Shown: positions 22,346 to 36,800 of the stretch, one piece after another
How the letters are laid out: each line of letters starts with the position of its first letter
How positions within the stretch are numbered: the stretch's first letter is position 1
Origin: Eleginops maclovinus
Taxonomy: Eukaryota > Chordata > Actinopteri > Perciformes > Eleginopidae
Assembly: GCF_036324505.1 (NCBI RefSeq)
Contig: NC_086363.1
Location: forward strand, 12,662,653-12,726,652
Direction: 5' to 3'
Length of the DNA: 64,000 bases
Translations under genes and position numbers: made by a program
The notes under the pieces: model-generated
The model's input: the letters and a program-made list of their open reading frames with translations, nothing else
Databases searched by the model: none
Told to the model about the DNA's origin: nothing

Positions 22346-25300
22346 GGTCCTTCTTCTACACACAAAACATGTCTATTTGTTTCATGCATACATCATTTAC
22401 AAAATAAACTTCCTCCTTCAGTGGGAACAACTTGTTGGGTCAATGCAGCAAAAATACTTGGTATCGTAGTTTTGGATCAAATATCTACAAAAAAAATGAA
22501 AGTTACATCACAAATAAATCACATTAAGGGTTGAAGAAAATACTGAAGTGACTATAAGTGCGGAAGATAAGTGACAAATATATTCATTCTGGTTTCCCTG
22601 AGGACCTAAAGAGAGGTCTCCTGGGTAAAAGTAGTTTTTGTTCTAATTCATCCACCTCCTCCTAACGTGGACTTTTTCTCTTTCGAACTCACCATTCCAT
22701 GGATAAAATACAAATTGATTTCATAGGCAATATCTATATATAGAAAATAATGAATTACTTTTGGTGGCTATATCGACAGACAGTGTATGAGAACAGCCTC
22801 ACATTGAAGGTTTTTTTTCTTTTTGGTGCATTTGTGTGTAAACGTCAATATGTGTGTGAACATGATACTGCCCAAGCCACACCTTTACATCTCCTGTGCA
22901 TTTTAAATCTAGCACACAACAGAAGTTGACATTTTCTCTGTTGGATTTATCTCTGTGCACAGAGACTTGCGCTTAATGTTCCAAACACAGAGCACTGGAG
23001 GCTTGTTCGCTCCTGCAGAAGTCAGTTCCCATAACATGCCCCCTATGACTTCATTGAAATGCCAAGCAATGGGAAAGGTATTGCAGAAACACATCCTTTT
23101 GTTTTAATCATAGACTTGTCAGATGGAGAAAATGAAAATGAACTCCAGGGCTCTCTAGGTGATTATATAGGAATTTACATGAAAATATATCCTTCCTATA
23201 TCCTAAAATGTAATAGATTTAGCATGTGAGTCTCAATAAGGCTAATAAATCTATAACGACCAAAAGACTGATTCCCTGCTAAGTAAAGAGAACATCTGTT
23301 TAATTGAAGAATAAAAGTGCTAACTAAAATGGATGGTGTTTCCCATGAGATGAGTGATTGTACACACCCATCACCCAATGTGAGTCTTTTGACAACAGTA
23401 GTAAAATAGAGGTTTAATTCCCAGCAATTATATTTAGATTTATTGCTAGAATTATCATCCGTAAAACACCCCTTGATTATTTGGCATTCAACTGAACACT
23501 AATTTTCAGTCTGTAATGTGCAATATTTTATACACCCCATTAAAGTTGTAGTATGCTGAATTGGGCAGACACACAAGTGGAAAAAACTATATCAATTACT
23601 TCAATTTCAAGTCCCGATATATTATTTACTCGACATGGCCTGCATCATAAAGTATGTGTAATCTCGACAGAATTCCCAGAGTTATACAGATTATTGTGCA
23701 GAACAAGTCGAAGACAGAAAAGGACATGGCTTTCAGTCGACTGCTTGAATAGCTTGCATTTGTGGCAATTCCTGTGACAAATGTCTGTTTGTATTGAAAA
23801 AGCATCTTTTAGAAAACAAAGGCAGTTCCGGGAAGACACAAAGACCCAGACATGAGGTATAGACAAGAAAATAAAACACATCAAACCCGATGCCAAAAAT
23901 GCTGCCTCTCATAATATCCTACTCTAAGCAGACATTGTCAATCTTTGTCTGTCACTCAAAAAGCCAGCCTTCTCCTGGCTATTGAGATTATTTTGTTTAA
24001 GTGACAGAGAAGAGAAAACACAGCATTTCAGGCAGGGTGTGCTTATATCCTCATGCTTTGCAGCCTACATAAACACTGGTGAAATGCAGCGCGAAGAGAC
24101 AACAAGCTGATTTAAAGACCCAATTTGGTTCGACAATGTTGTGCAGCTTTAAAAATAGCCTTTACGTATAAAGCCATTTGAATGGCTTGGCTTGTTTCTT
24201 GCTTGTTCATTTAGCCTGTTCAGCTTTCCACAGCATAATGGAGAAAAAATTGCCTCTGCATGCTCAGGGATAAGGGTTTTTGGGAGGCAGGAGCAGAGTG
24301 GGCTGATGTCGGCAGAAACAAACAAAAATCATGCTACTTTTGCCTGGATTGCTCAATTTCAATATTGTGCTGATTTGAGTAAAAACTATACATAACTCCA
24401 GTGTCTGAACAATATAAAGACATCCATAAAAAGCTACAGCAAAAGTAAGTATTTTTCGCAAGCATGGCACACAATTGCCCAGTGCATGTTAACAGCTGTA
24501 TGCGATATGTAGCACTATTAGTTGGCTCACATTTCTGTTAGTTAAACCAAAATTACTGTAGTGAACATAATGAAGATGCCAAGGGACAATGAACTGGAGG
24601 GATATAGTGTACTTGTGACATTAATATTTGCCTAGTATCTGCCACAGTGTTGGCCATTTGGGGAGAAACAAAGAATCTGAATTTGATCCCCCGATACACT
24701 TCTGTCTTAAACTTTCACAAAAGACGAAATATGAATATATGAATTACACAAAATACTTTTCCCGATGTTATTAGCACTGGCCTTTTAAGATCAAAATCAG
24801 TTTAAAGATATGCGCTAGCACCTACTTACATCTCATTTTCTAGAAGAGAAGAAAAACGTTCTCTAAGATGAACATACTTTTAGTTGTTGGCTCAGGAGGA
24901 ATTCATTTACAGTTTCATCTTGTCCGGGTATGTTAAAAGCACTTATTCCAAATCCCTTTTGTCAAAATAGCCTATACTAAATAATGTGGCATTTACTGCA
25001 TGCATTCATGCTACCTAGAGGATATAAGTTTCTGTTTTGATGGATTTGGATGTGAGTAATACTCATAGGACAAAACAATCTGCTTTTTCACTTGATAATG
25101 CACCACTCAAATGCATGCTCCCAGGATGAAACACCTTTTTGAATTGAATGATTGTTATCCTCTGTTAAAGCTCTGGTATCATTATGCAACATGTAGCCTA
25201 TATCAAATTGTCTAAAGAACACTGCAGGGCTGTACCAGAGCTTTGGACTCTTTAGTCTTGTTTGTATGTATCCCCTGCTCCCTCATACATCAAATTAGTG

Positions 25301-26902
25301 CGAGTGTGAGTCACTCCCTGTATGTGTTGTCAGATATAATGTCGGAGCACTCAATATCATTTCAGTGATAATCTACGATGTACCTAGAGCAGGGTGGTGC
25401 TGGAATACTGATAACATCACACTGTTATCAAACCAGAAAAAAACAACAACAACACAGATGAATAAATCTCCCCATGACAGGACTAATGGTTTGGCAGCTG
25501 TATTAATCAATCCTCATCTGTAAAAAAAATGACAGATTTATGATCTTCACAAAGAGATGTGCTTTGTCTTTCTCTGTCTACTGGACCAAACATGATGTAG
25601 AAGAAATTGCAATTGATTTTGTTTTGTACACAAAATGCAGACGTGCTAATTATTTATGACTTTACTCTTCTGAACTCTCTGGATGTTTTTTCTATTTAAT
25701 TATGACATTGACCTGCCAAGAGGAAAAGTAAAAAAAAACAAAATAAAGGAAGAGACCATCTGTCTGCCCACGTAGATATTTGATGTGCCACTCTCTTACA
25801 TTAGTGTATAATGAAAATTAGAAAAATGCAAATGATAAACAATGATTTTAAATAACACAATGAATACCACGCCATAAATGTCATTCCCTCTTGTGGCCTT
25901 TTGTCTAAGAAACAGCACAATAAATCATGCTCTTTCAAAGAAAAACTATTTCACCAAATGCAAATCCTTCATGCTCTATAGCCTTGCTACTGTTAAGCAC
26001 ATGGCGACAAGACAACCAAACTTTCATTTAACTTCCTGGCTGCTATTCCGCATTACTGAGGACTTTGTTGCAAGCTGCTTTATTAAAAAAAATGTAGTTT
26101 TAATTACAGCACGACCACTCAAATCTCCAACCCTCCCACCCCCCCCCAGGTCTGAAATGTATAATACACCCGGGCGTTATGCACGGACCAACACAAAGTC
26201 AGCTATTTTAATTGAATTTACAGAGACAAGGCTTTGACAGCCAAATTCTCTGAGCATGGTATAGTAACCCCAAGTGTTATTTTCAATATCCACCTCCGGC
26301 TGATTCACTCAGTCATAACATCAGCAGCTGGAGGGTGTCATTACTTTTTGCAAAGTGACAGGAAATTCATTGCTCCATGCGTAACCCCCTTTATACGTCT
26401 ATATATTTTACAAATAGATTAGGCTATATGAGACACGCTTAATGAGGCTTTAATTGAATTGGGGCATTAACGAGAAGCATATGTCCACAAACCTCTTCAT
26501 TTCTTTCAACCCCATGTGTTATGTAATTCAGTTGTGAGCGTGTGCTGCTATAGCTGTGACCACAAAAGCACAGTGCAGTGAAGAGATTTAAGTAAGCCAT
26601 ATATAAATGACTAGGCCCCCATATTCAAACAGAAGGGTGATAACACTGCAATACTTGACAAAATGATTTTCATCAGAGCAATTCATCATTAACAAGTGGT
26701 TTTATATCAAGGCAAAAATAAAATTAAAATAAAAATTGCAAACTGTATGCGCTGATCTACCATTAACCTTGTAATCCCAAATGTAAATAGTCATAGGAAA
26801 TGAATCATTTAAAACACAAATCAAATTACAAACAAATATAACTGAAATATACTGGATATTTCTAACTATTTGTTCTATTTGATGAAATAAATCTACATTT
26901 TG
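22346..26902. other. Intergenic, no gene seen
   Basis: AT-rich, with short frames only (the longest 119 codons at 25878-26237, without ancestry that I can see). Confidence 0.6.
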
Positions 26903-27124
26903 TTGAAAGAGGACATAAAATGGTAATTTTCAGGTCCATATTTGTGTTTTCTATCTTGTGATATGTTTTCATTAAAGGCATTTCAAGCAGGGTGGGAGTG
27001 TGCGGAACAAAAACTCCCTCTGGTTGGAGATTTTAGCCTTTGGAGAACATTTACATTCACAAAAAACTAATTAACACAGCACAGGAAAGGGAAAACTCCA
27101 AAATGCATAATAGGGCCCCTTTAT
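26903..27124 (-). mobile_element. TTAA-type MITE (T2/Kolobok-like), complete but internally short copy
   Basis: The left end TTGAAAGAGGACATAAAATG and right end CATAATAGGGCCCCTTTA are approximate inverted repeats of a TTAAAGGGGCC… terminus. Read on the - strand, it contains GTTTTCCCTTTCCTGT and TTTTTTGTGAATG, text also present in the fragments at 50983 and 51967 and, more distantly, at 55134. It has no coding capacity. Family assignment is by the TTAA and AGGGG ends only. Confidence 0.6.
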
Positions 27125-30100
27125 ATGAGTAAAGTGCATACATTGTAGAGGTAAAACTATGCATGTAAAGCTAAATTTTATGTAAAGTATAATGCCAAAA
27201 TTAGCTCAGCTCAAGAAACTGTTTGAGCTAGAGACCAGTAAAGCATGGTCCTGATTCTGTGTTTTGTTTTGCAGTAATTCTGTTCTCCCAAGGTGTGTGT
27301 GTTTCTCTAGTGTCTATCAAAACCGATTCTTGGCAGGTTATCAGACTCCCTTGCCTCCTTCAGCACTCAGTTGTGAATGTTCTTGTTGCAGTCCCTCATG
27401 GTTCATTCTGACTCATCGAGAGATTCCTTCAGATGTCTGCCCACGATGAAGGTGACTCCAATAACTGCCTTTTTGCACAAGTTAGGCAAGTTTGCATTGT
27501 CAATAAAGGATGAGGATGCTAAATACAGTATATGCAGGTAGGTTGCAAGCCCTTAGGATTCGCCTATACTGCCTATGCCGAGGGCCGGCCCTGGTTTTAT
27601 GTCTTCATTTCTTTGTTTCTTACCATAGTTTTCAAAAACGTGCTGTGATAACCAAAAACTAATGTGGTTATTAAAAGCCAAGAGAACAATGGGGGAATAA
27701 ATGCTAAATATTTGATGACTACGCAATAGAGTCTATCTACATAAATAAATAGGACAATAGAAACCTGGCCAAGCTAAAGGATATTTATACTGCAGATTGT
27801 GTAAACATTTGGAAAATATAAATGTGAGCTTGAAAAGATATGGAGAAGAAGGACAGCACATATCCTGGGTCAAAGAAGTGCAATCCCTGAGAGGAAAAAT
27901 CGAACAGGTCAGCTAAGTGTCATCTGCAAACTGGCGGAAAAGTGTCAAACATGTAAATGTGATCACCAAGGATTTACATGAGCACTTAGGGATACTATAT
28001 GGGAAGACTATTTTTCATCAAGATAAATCATTAGCACTTATTCAGTTGGGACTGAAATCACGACAGTGCTAGGTTGCTGACGCTCATGTAATCTCAAGTA
28101 GATGCAGAACAATTTCCTGATTGATTGCATGAAAAATTGTGCCAGGATAAGGGAGAACTAAGGTTTCAGAAAATGTAGTGTCGAGAAATATATCATCAGC
28201 CACTTTGGTCAGGGCAATTTCAGGCAGTTTCATTGAGACTCAGAGACTAATCAGCCTGAAAATGCTCCAAAAGGTTATAAGAAACTAAATCCCGTAACAG
28301 TCGGTAGGATAAACATTCAAGCATTTAAGGATGATTGTGACCGGATGTTTTAGAATTTTCATCTTCCAAAATCCATGGGAAATGCTTGACATCCTTCTTT
28401 CCACTCTAGCAAACTGTCTTGATTCCTTTCCCTATAGCAACCTGGATGTCACCTTGTCTAGACTACTGACCGTCACGACCACCACAAAGGGAATGATGTT
28501 CCAAACTCTGCCATAGCTGCAGTCTCTCTGTTTTTTTTAACTCAAGCTGAAAATATATCTGCATGTCACTCTTTAAGAGACGAAAAGAAAAAGTCAGCAA
28601 GGACATCGGAAAAATACGAAGTATGTTATCACGACATGTGTTAAAAAAAACATTCCAGGTTGGAAACACATGCATTTTAATATCTAGACAATATTTTGAA
28701 AGTATGTAAAAGACAACTGGATAAAAAAGGACCGGAAAAATAAGGAAAACAGGAAACATCTGGGACAGGGGTCTGATATATTTTTAAATGATGTTCCCTT
28801 AAAACTATAACTGTTTGATACAGTTTAAATATTTACACAATTTAATCACTCAAAGGTTAAGGGGAGAAGGTTTTGCACATAGTTGAGCTATAATCAAAAC
28901 ATTTTTTAAATTTGCTTGTTATTTTGTCTTTTTTTATAGTATTGCCTTATGTATCCTCTCCACAGATATCTGTACCAGCCATTTAGGCAGAGCAGATGAC
29001 ATCACCACTGAGAAAAAAATATCTAAAAGCTTGAACTGATGATTAGAATTTTCCACAGGGAGCTGCATGAAATATCAATTGTGCCCTTTGACTGGCATTT
29101 GGACACGCTGCTCTACTGATTACCCAGGGTAGCCAGCACTGTATTCTCTGCTAATAGGGCAAAACTGACATGCTGTTCATTAGTGAGGCCAAGTAATCAA
29201 AGGTACACAGGCCCTCATTAAGCAGTTGCCAATCACGTTTCCAGGATGTAGTCAGAAACGTCCGCAGGAGGGTTTCTCTCAGCTCTAAGCCAGGGGAAAA
29301 AGTAGGCCTGTTTTTTCTGACAGGCACACTTCTCGTATCCAACTGAAGGAGCCAAATGTATAGTTTCTAGGTTTATATATTTTTTTGTTTCCAGGCAGAT
29401 TCTTTACCCCTGAAAAAACAGGTTCACCTTCCATGAAAAGAAAGATGAAAGGGACTGCACCAATTAAAAAATTGACAGACTATTAAGAATTATAGAGGCT
29501 CATTTTACTTAGCCGCCCAACTGCAATATATTTCCATTAAGATAATTCAATTTGCAGTTAATTAATTGCCAAGGAGACTGGGCTCCTGCAGTCATTATAA
29601 TGCACGCCGAGGCATTTGCTGGGGACTCTTTTTCGTACATCGATGGCTCAGTTTGTTATTCAGTATTCACCGGTGGGTGTGTTGTGTGATCGTAAAGCAA
29701 TCTTTGGGGGTTATCTTTGGTCTCACAGGCAGAGACGCTGACTGGTTGGTGGCTGAGACAGTTATTGTCAGGCACAGCACAACAAGCACCGGCAGGTGGT
29801 GGAATCAAAGAACCAGAAAGAGAAGCTTAATAGGACACCCAAAGGCTGGCAGTGATGCAACAGAGATGGAGAGAATCCTGATCAAAGAGGGGGATGAGCG
29901 GAGAGTCACAGAGAACATAAGTAGTATCTGGCTCAATATGAATGCAAAATACAGACAACAGACCATACAGGCCGATACATTCAATGCATTGGCCATTCTA
30001 AAGGGGATATTGGCTTTACGTTTAGTATGTTGCAATCATAGACATTCATCATAAGTCTTCTCCATGCCTATAAAAATGAAACCAATATAGTGGTCGCACT

Positions 30101-31210
30101 CGCACTCTTCAAAAGCCGAAGGGGGAGACTCGCCTGGTTGCAAAACAATCACATTTATATAAAAGTGTTCGAGAAAAAATGACCCAATTGATTTATTACC
30201 TCAGTAAACATTTACCTTATGAGCTTATGGTCTGAAACTCTAGTTTCACGTTCATTTGGTTAAATATGGTGCCATTTAGAGTCAAATAGACAATAAAGAA
30301 GCTTGTGCTTTAGGGCGTGTCTACATTGTGATTGTCAGGTGATTACTAAGGTCTTTTGTCCGGTTTAGGTGCGGCCCGTTGGACGCTTTCACAGTGTGTT
30401 ATTAATTTGCTTCGCAAAAACTAGAGGACTCAAAACCGTGGTCCAGAAAACAATGGACAATGTCCAAGTGACTATGTCCAATACACATAAGCTATGATAT
30501 GTGCAAACGAACATTGTCAGATCAACGTAAGAGTTAAGCCTCATAGCATGTCTTTACTGGTTCAACTTCAGGCCAATGCCTCCTTATTTCCCCCTTCTCT
30601 TTTCCTATGACTAAAAGGGTTTGACTTCTTGCCAACACTTTGTATTAACGGTCAATTGTAATAATGACCGTTATTTCAACTCAATAGCTGCTTGACGCTT
30701 ATCAGTCATACCACGAGCCAGTCCACCCAGTTACTCACTGGAAAGGTTTACTCAAACGGAACAAGTTTGTGATTATTTTATTTTATTATCATTAAAACCT
30801 TTCATTAAAATAACTGACAGTGAAAAATTACTATGCACAGTTGAACCACCAAACCATGTTCAGTTATCTCTGACAAGAGATTTTGTCGTAAAGGATTAAT
30901 CTCAGTCTGAGTAGGTTCTGTGTGCCTGAATGAACTTTTCTCTATTTTTTTCTACTACTTAAATCTACTTCAGCTTTTATGCACCAGAAATGATTCATCT
31001 GAACAGTTTGAATAAGAAATACAAGTTTTAATAACTTACTTACAGTCTACTCAGTGTGTGGTTAACAGACGAAGATATTAACTCCATGAAAATAAAGATG
31101 AAATATGAATACTATCAGGGTATCAGCAATTAACTTTTGCTTTAATTGCAGAAGTAAGTATTTACCCTTCGTTTATTAGAACAATAAATATCCAGTGGTC
31201 TGATGATAAT
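27125..31210. other. Intergenic, no gene seen
   Basis: The longest frame (29566-30054, 162 codons) opens at TTG and shows no domain. A 9-bp-arm hairpin sits at 30646-30673. The stretch at 29500-29570 is rich in TAAT cores. Confidence 0.6.
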
Positions 31211-31365
31211 TTCAAGGTTTCAAAGTTTTATTGGTCATATGCACAGCATATACAACGTATATGTTGGCAATGAAAATCTTATATCCCATGCTTCTCCAAT
31301 AACTCAACATACATGGTGCAAATCAATAAATAAAATAGTGCAAAAATCATAATCATAATCGCACA
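31211..31365 (+). repeat. Probable non-LTR retroelement fragment
   Basis: TTCAAGGTTTCAAAGTTTTA, TTGGTCATATGCACAGCATA, GCAATGAAAATCTTATATCC, and AAATAAAATAGTGCAAAAAT follow the order of a frequently repeated fish sequence that I associate with LINE untranslated ends. There is no coding sequence. Confidence 0.45.
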
Positions 31366-33601
31366 ATGAAGATAGTTATTTTTAGCACGCTAATACCAAA
31401 TTAAATGGATCTCTGATTGAAGATGGAAATTGCGGGCGTGATTTTTATAGCCAATGAGTGGGCAAAATGTCAATCTCAACCAGGAACTGTGAAACTATTA
31501 AAATGAAATGCTTCATGGATTCCCAATACAGCTTATTAGTAAAAGGCCATTTATTATAAACTGAAGGGTTCTCACAAGTGTAAAAACAATTAGTGTTTGA
31601 CATGGGGGTGGGCGAGAAAGAAAGCATTATTTAGCGCTCACCATGAATGTGCATTAAAGACAAAGCTGGGTTGGAGAGATATGTCTAGACACGGTTTGTC
31701 TTGACAGCCTCACTGCCTTCTCCACTAATCTGCTATGACTGCTCTGTTCATATTCAAATCACAAAACCAGTCATGAAAGACTTTCAAAGTCCTTTTTATG
31801 GCAGAGTGTGGTTAGAACCAAGGATGAGTCCACTTTTAGCTTGATTTTTTCAGACCTTTTTTGTTCTCTGTATCGTTGGAAAAAGCATAAAGCTGTTTAT
31901 GAAAAGCTACTGTGATATGCTCTCGTTACAGTAACCTCTAAAATGGATGGGATACCATTTAAATCACTGAAGCAATGTCTTTTATTCAAATGCACTTGAA
32001 GGCAAAAGATTATAAAAAAGCAATTAAAAAATACCATTTTGGTTTTCTTTATGTGCCAAGTTCAGAGGGATGCCAATGGTGTGTTGATGGCATGCACCTC
32101 CCTCTTCACAGCTCAAAATTCTCTTTTAAACTGCAGCTCTGGTGTGTAGGTGTTTCGCTATAGTATGTGACTGATGTTCCTAGTGATCTTACCATTAGTA
32201 GAGAGTTGAAAGCCCACAAAATCTCTTTTTTTGTTTACCTTGAGGTGGTTGTGTTTAGTATGCTGCATTGCAAGCCTTCAGCTCTCCTGAAAAGACCACA
32301 TTACACACATGAAGCAAAGGTTAGACTCTCCTCATCTTGCAGTTAATACCATAAGAACACATTTGTACATAACTACAACATATTATTACCTAATACTGTC
32401 CTGTTTGAAACATTGGGGTAATCAAGACCAACTTAACCAATTCCAAGTAAGGTTCAAGACCAAGTCCAGTTAAGACGGAGTCCAGAGCAAATCCAGTCCC
32501 GTTCAAGATAGTAATAGGAAATAGAGTTTGTTCAATGCTAATTCTCTAATCTCCTGCGTTACCAAGTTAAAAGGAGATTACTAGCCCTTTCATACTTACA
32601 CATACTATGCACTACCTGTGGCTCCTGAGACAAAGACATTTCCATCAAGGCAACAGTCCACGACAAGTTTCAGATTTAGAAAACAGAGGATTCTCGTCTG
32701 AAACTAGACTCAAATACCAGATCTAGCTCTTTCTAGGTAAGTAGTGTCAATCTTCTCATCCATCAATCATTTACTGTTATACATATACTGACTTCCTATA
32801 TATTTATATTATATTTACATCATAGAGAAACTGTCATGTAACAGTCCTGATATTCAATTCAAGTACCTTATGTTAAAAACCATTATCGATGTTGAGGTAA
32901 AAGAACAGATGGCAATTCACCAATATTGCCAGCAGCACATTTTTCCTGTTGTGACTAAATTGCGACATAAACAACTGTGATTTAATAACCTTTATGTAGT
33001 ACACAGACACTTAAACACTCACAATAATACATGCAATATAAACACTGCATAATGCATGATGATATACATCAGTGATTACCATCTGTAAACATCACCCTCA
33101 TCTGACTCAGCTGTATATAAGTTATGGCTTCTCAAAACTTTATTTCTAGATTATTGCTCATTTGTATTCCTTCCTGATCTGTCTCGTCAATGTCTGCAGA
33201 GAGGTGAGAGTGAATCAGATGTTGTAACTCTGAGCACGACACTGTAGATGAAGCCTCTACCTTCTTAACTCATCTGGGAGAAGGTCTCTAAAGGTGACAG
33301 ATGAAACTATGAGTGAAAAAGAAAACAGGTGAGAAGGGAGAACAAGGTTTATAAATACGAGGTACCGCAGGTCTTAAGAAATTCTCTCCATGCATCTGCC
33401 ATTATCCCAGTGTGCCTGTCTCGAAAAACAGACCTGTGAGCCGCTGAGCCCAGGGATATTAATTTGCAGCCTTAATGTTCTGTGGCAAAGGAATTGGAGT
33501 CATCTCAACACAAACAAATTGGATCTTGCAGCTCATCTGTAATGCAAGTCATGCCCGTTCGTACGGCGGCGAGCTGAACGACCCTGTCCAGCAAGCAGAG
33601 G
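31366..33601. other. Intergenic, no gene seen
   Basis: AT-rich, no recognised repeat or gene up to the duplication at 33602. Confidence 0.6.
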
Positions 33602-33862
33602 AGGATATGACTAAAGTCATTGCCGTTTGAGCAGTTCAGTGGTCAAGCGGGGTTCAAAACAAAAGTAGTGAAGAAGGGAATAATTGCTGTGTATGAAACA
33701 TATGATTGATAGGTTTCTGATGAGAGTTAGGGTTAGGGTTAGGGTTATGGATGAATCCTTCCGCGTTCTAGCAATTTAATGGTCAAGCTTGGTTCAAAAC
33801 AAAAGTACAAAAGGACAGAAGAATAGTGGTGTATAATACATATGATTGATAGGTTTCTGATG
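33602..33862 (+). repeat. 140-bp direct duplication with internal TTAGGG repeats
   Basis: The segment from about 33602 to 33722 recurs from about 33742 to 33862 at a constant offset of 140 bp. Both contain GGTCAAGC, GGTTCAAAACAAAAGTA, and ATGATTGATAGGTTTCTGAT. Between the copies, at 33726-33746, are about three and a half TTAGGG units (vertebrate telomere motif). The two copies differ at many positions, so the duplication is old. Confidence 0.85.
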
Positions 33863-36800
33863 GGCTTCTGAGTGCAACTGGCCATTGGTTCAGAATCTAT
33901 TTGTCAGATTTGATTGCAGTCATATTGAGTTATAAAGAAAAAGAGGAGACTGTTGATATAGAAAGAAACCGAAATACTGAGAGTAAGAAAGAAATAACAG
34001 TCACTGCAGGATAAGAACAGAAGGTGGTTGGTGAAAAATGTTGAAATGGAGGTGTGAGCAGTGTTTCGGAACACTCAGGCTATTACACAGCCTGTCAGAG
34101 CCACCTCCCTTTGTGCTTGCCCTCTTTTCACTCCCCCGATGTCCATCCTCTGGTCACACCTCAGCAATGTTCTGCTACAAAACTATATTTGATCCTCTCA
34201 CTTCCAGGCTGTTTGTTGACCTTTTTCCCCCCTCATCTTTCTCTGTAGTGCTCATGTTCACATGCTAAATGCAAAAATACATTGCGTATGAAAGGAAGAA
34301 AGTGTCAATACCGCAGATCCCTCTCTGCAAACATACAGTAGGAGCATTTTCTTTGAAGTTCAAACAGACAAGATTGTTGTTCGCACTCCACTCATGTACT
34401 TTTAGAGAAGATAATGACATGGGATTTCAGACCTGGTACAATGATACCATTGAAGTTCAGACACTTGAACCATGTATTAACCCAGCAGAGACTTGAACTT
34501 TATATAATGACCTTAATTTAACAGTGGAAAAAGTTATTTGAGAGTCAATACCTATACTTTACATCAGAACGTGTTTAGGTTTCTACATATATAATTGTCT
34601 TATGTACATTACATCAGAACACAGCAGTACCCTTTTGTGACCGTATCAGATTTCTAAATATATAAGCCAAATTAGTTCAAATTAGTCCTTGAACTCATTG
34701 GTGTCAAACTCCCGCACTCCTCAGTATTCATTTCCACAGCTTTAATTTAGCTCCCTATCACTCTTAATACTTTTAGAGATTGTGTTGATTTTATCCTTTT
34801 TTCAATCGCACTCCTCAATTACGTCCGGCCTTCTTTGATCTCCAAAACATGTTTTAAAGCATCTCATATGCCCTTTTTTTTTAAACGTGCACACAGAAAA
34901 TGAAGTCTAACAGAATTTGGATCAATCAGATCAAAAAGCGATTTCTTTTGATCGAATCTAATGGTGTTTGGTATTTCTGAACTAGACCAACAACAACAGA
35001 AAGACAATCAAAATAAGAAGACAGCTAGCCATATAAAAAAATAAATAATGATGCGCGTGTGCATCTGTGCCTTAATGTATTCTACAGCATGAATGGTAGA
35101 GATAAGAATAATTGTCTCACTAATGTCTTGTAGAATGGGAAGTGAGGTGTAGAGTAAATGATCAGGCATCAGCTCCACCTACAGGGAGGTAGAAATATTT
35201 AATAAATGAATCCCAATTCTCAAGAGAGCTGATATAGAATAATAATGATGTCTAATGTCTTTTTCTATTTTTTTCTAATTACATAAGTATTATGACTTCT
35301 TCGCTATAGTTTATGAGGGTCGAAATGAGTTACCTAGCATCATTGAAGGTTTTAAACTTACTGAGATTGCCAGCGACTTATATGGACCACCCTGAGCAAT
35401 AACTGTGGATAGAGTTGACATGATTTGTGTCCAAAATAGAGAAACAGTGGGACAGTTGGTTGGTGCCGTTTCCTTAGCAGGCTCTGGAGTGTCTCTATAA
35501 GAGGGGTCAGAGGGGTAGTTTCATAGGAGAGGGTAGTTTTGATGGATTTTGCATTTAGTGGAATGATTGGATATAAGGGATGGAATAGTTGTTAATGCCA
35601 TGTTCCAAAATACATCATCAAACTGCAGCCACTTGCCAAGATCATCTGTCATCAGGTTTTATTTGTGAACATTGTTAATATTAATGTTATTATATAGGTG
35701 TTTTTTTCTCCTAATAGGCACTATGAGTAAGACTTCTGAGTTGAAGTTTGTAAACACTGTTCCATCCCCGAAATGTCTACCGTAACATCCTGACGGCCAG
35801 CTAAACTTGTTCCCAACATCAAGACCCTGAGGGTTAGTTATTCCTTCCACAGGTTTATTGACGTTTACGAAGAAAAGGTGAAACTGCAACAAACAAGAAC
35901 AAGGACAAATTAGCACACACGCGAGACGTAGCATTCACAAACCGTAGTATGACACCATACTTTACAAAACCCGACATTATCGTCCAAAGTAATGATACAA
36001 CTCTATAGACAATCTCAAGAAAGAAGTATACATACCAACGATGCTATGCCAGACACAAGATGTTAACAAATTGTTCTGGAATGCGAAGCATTTACAACTA
36101 AAATAGATCGCTGAAATGCGCTTGACGTGAATGAGTTTACTTCTGAACTACGGGACATGTGATTGGACATTTAGAACCATGTGATCTTAAGGTGAGCGCG
36201 ACCTAAATAGATACACATAGGGAAATGTATATTCCATGAATACATATATGTCTGTAATGCTAACAAGAAATAGGAACATTTATTATATTTTCTAAAACAT
36301 TAAACTTAATGCTTTTTTCATACTCATAACAGAACAAACACAATATTCAAAGCTGGCAACTCCTGCCTGGCTCATCGAGGATTACGGTGCTCGCCAGTGT
36401 GTCAAAGCCAGCCCCGGATACACTTTGTTTTGGAACAAGCTTTGCCTGCTTGGCGTTAGGCATTGCTATGTTTTTGTTTTGTTTTTTGGAACAAGCTTCC
36501 TCTTGGATATGTGCTTATGATTTAGCACCTGGTTGCATCTTTTTTTATAGAACTTGACGCACAGAAATGTCCTGAAAAAATAAAAAAATCAAGGCAGAAG
36601 GCTGCCGTATCTCTGAAGATACAGACACCTCCACACTTTTCTTGTGGGTTGTAAGTGTTGATTAAGGCGTATTGATTAAGTTTAAACATGTTTTTTGGGA
36701 AACCCAACATGGCCTTTAGTTTTACTAAACATAAAATAAAATACTAATAATCTATTTCTAATATATCTAAGCTAATATTGATTAAGAGTTCATCTTTATT

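Noticed and set aside
29566..30054. 162-codon frame on the + strand
   Set aside because: It opens at TTG and not ATG, shows no recognisable domain, and is within chance expectation.
34558..34680. Possible tandem duplication around ACATCAGAAC and TTTCTA-ATATATA
   Set aside because: Shared words are short and AT-rich, and the spacing differs between the two copies.
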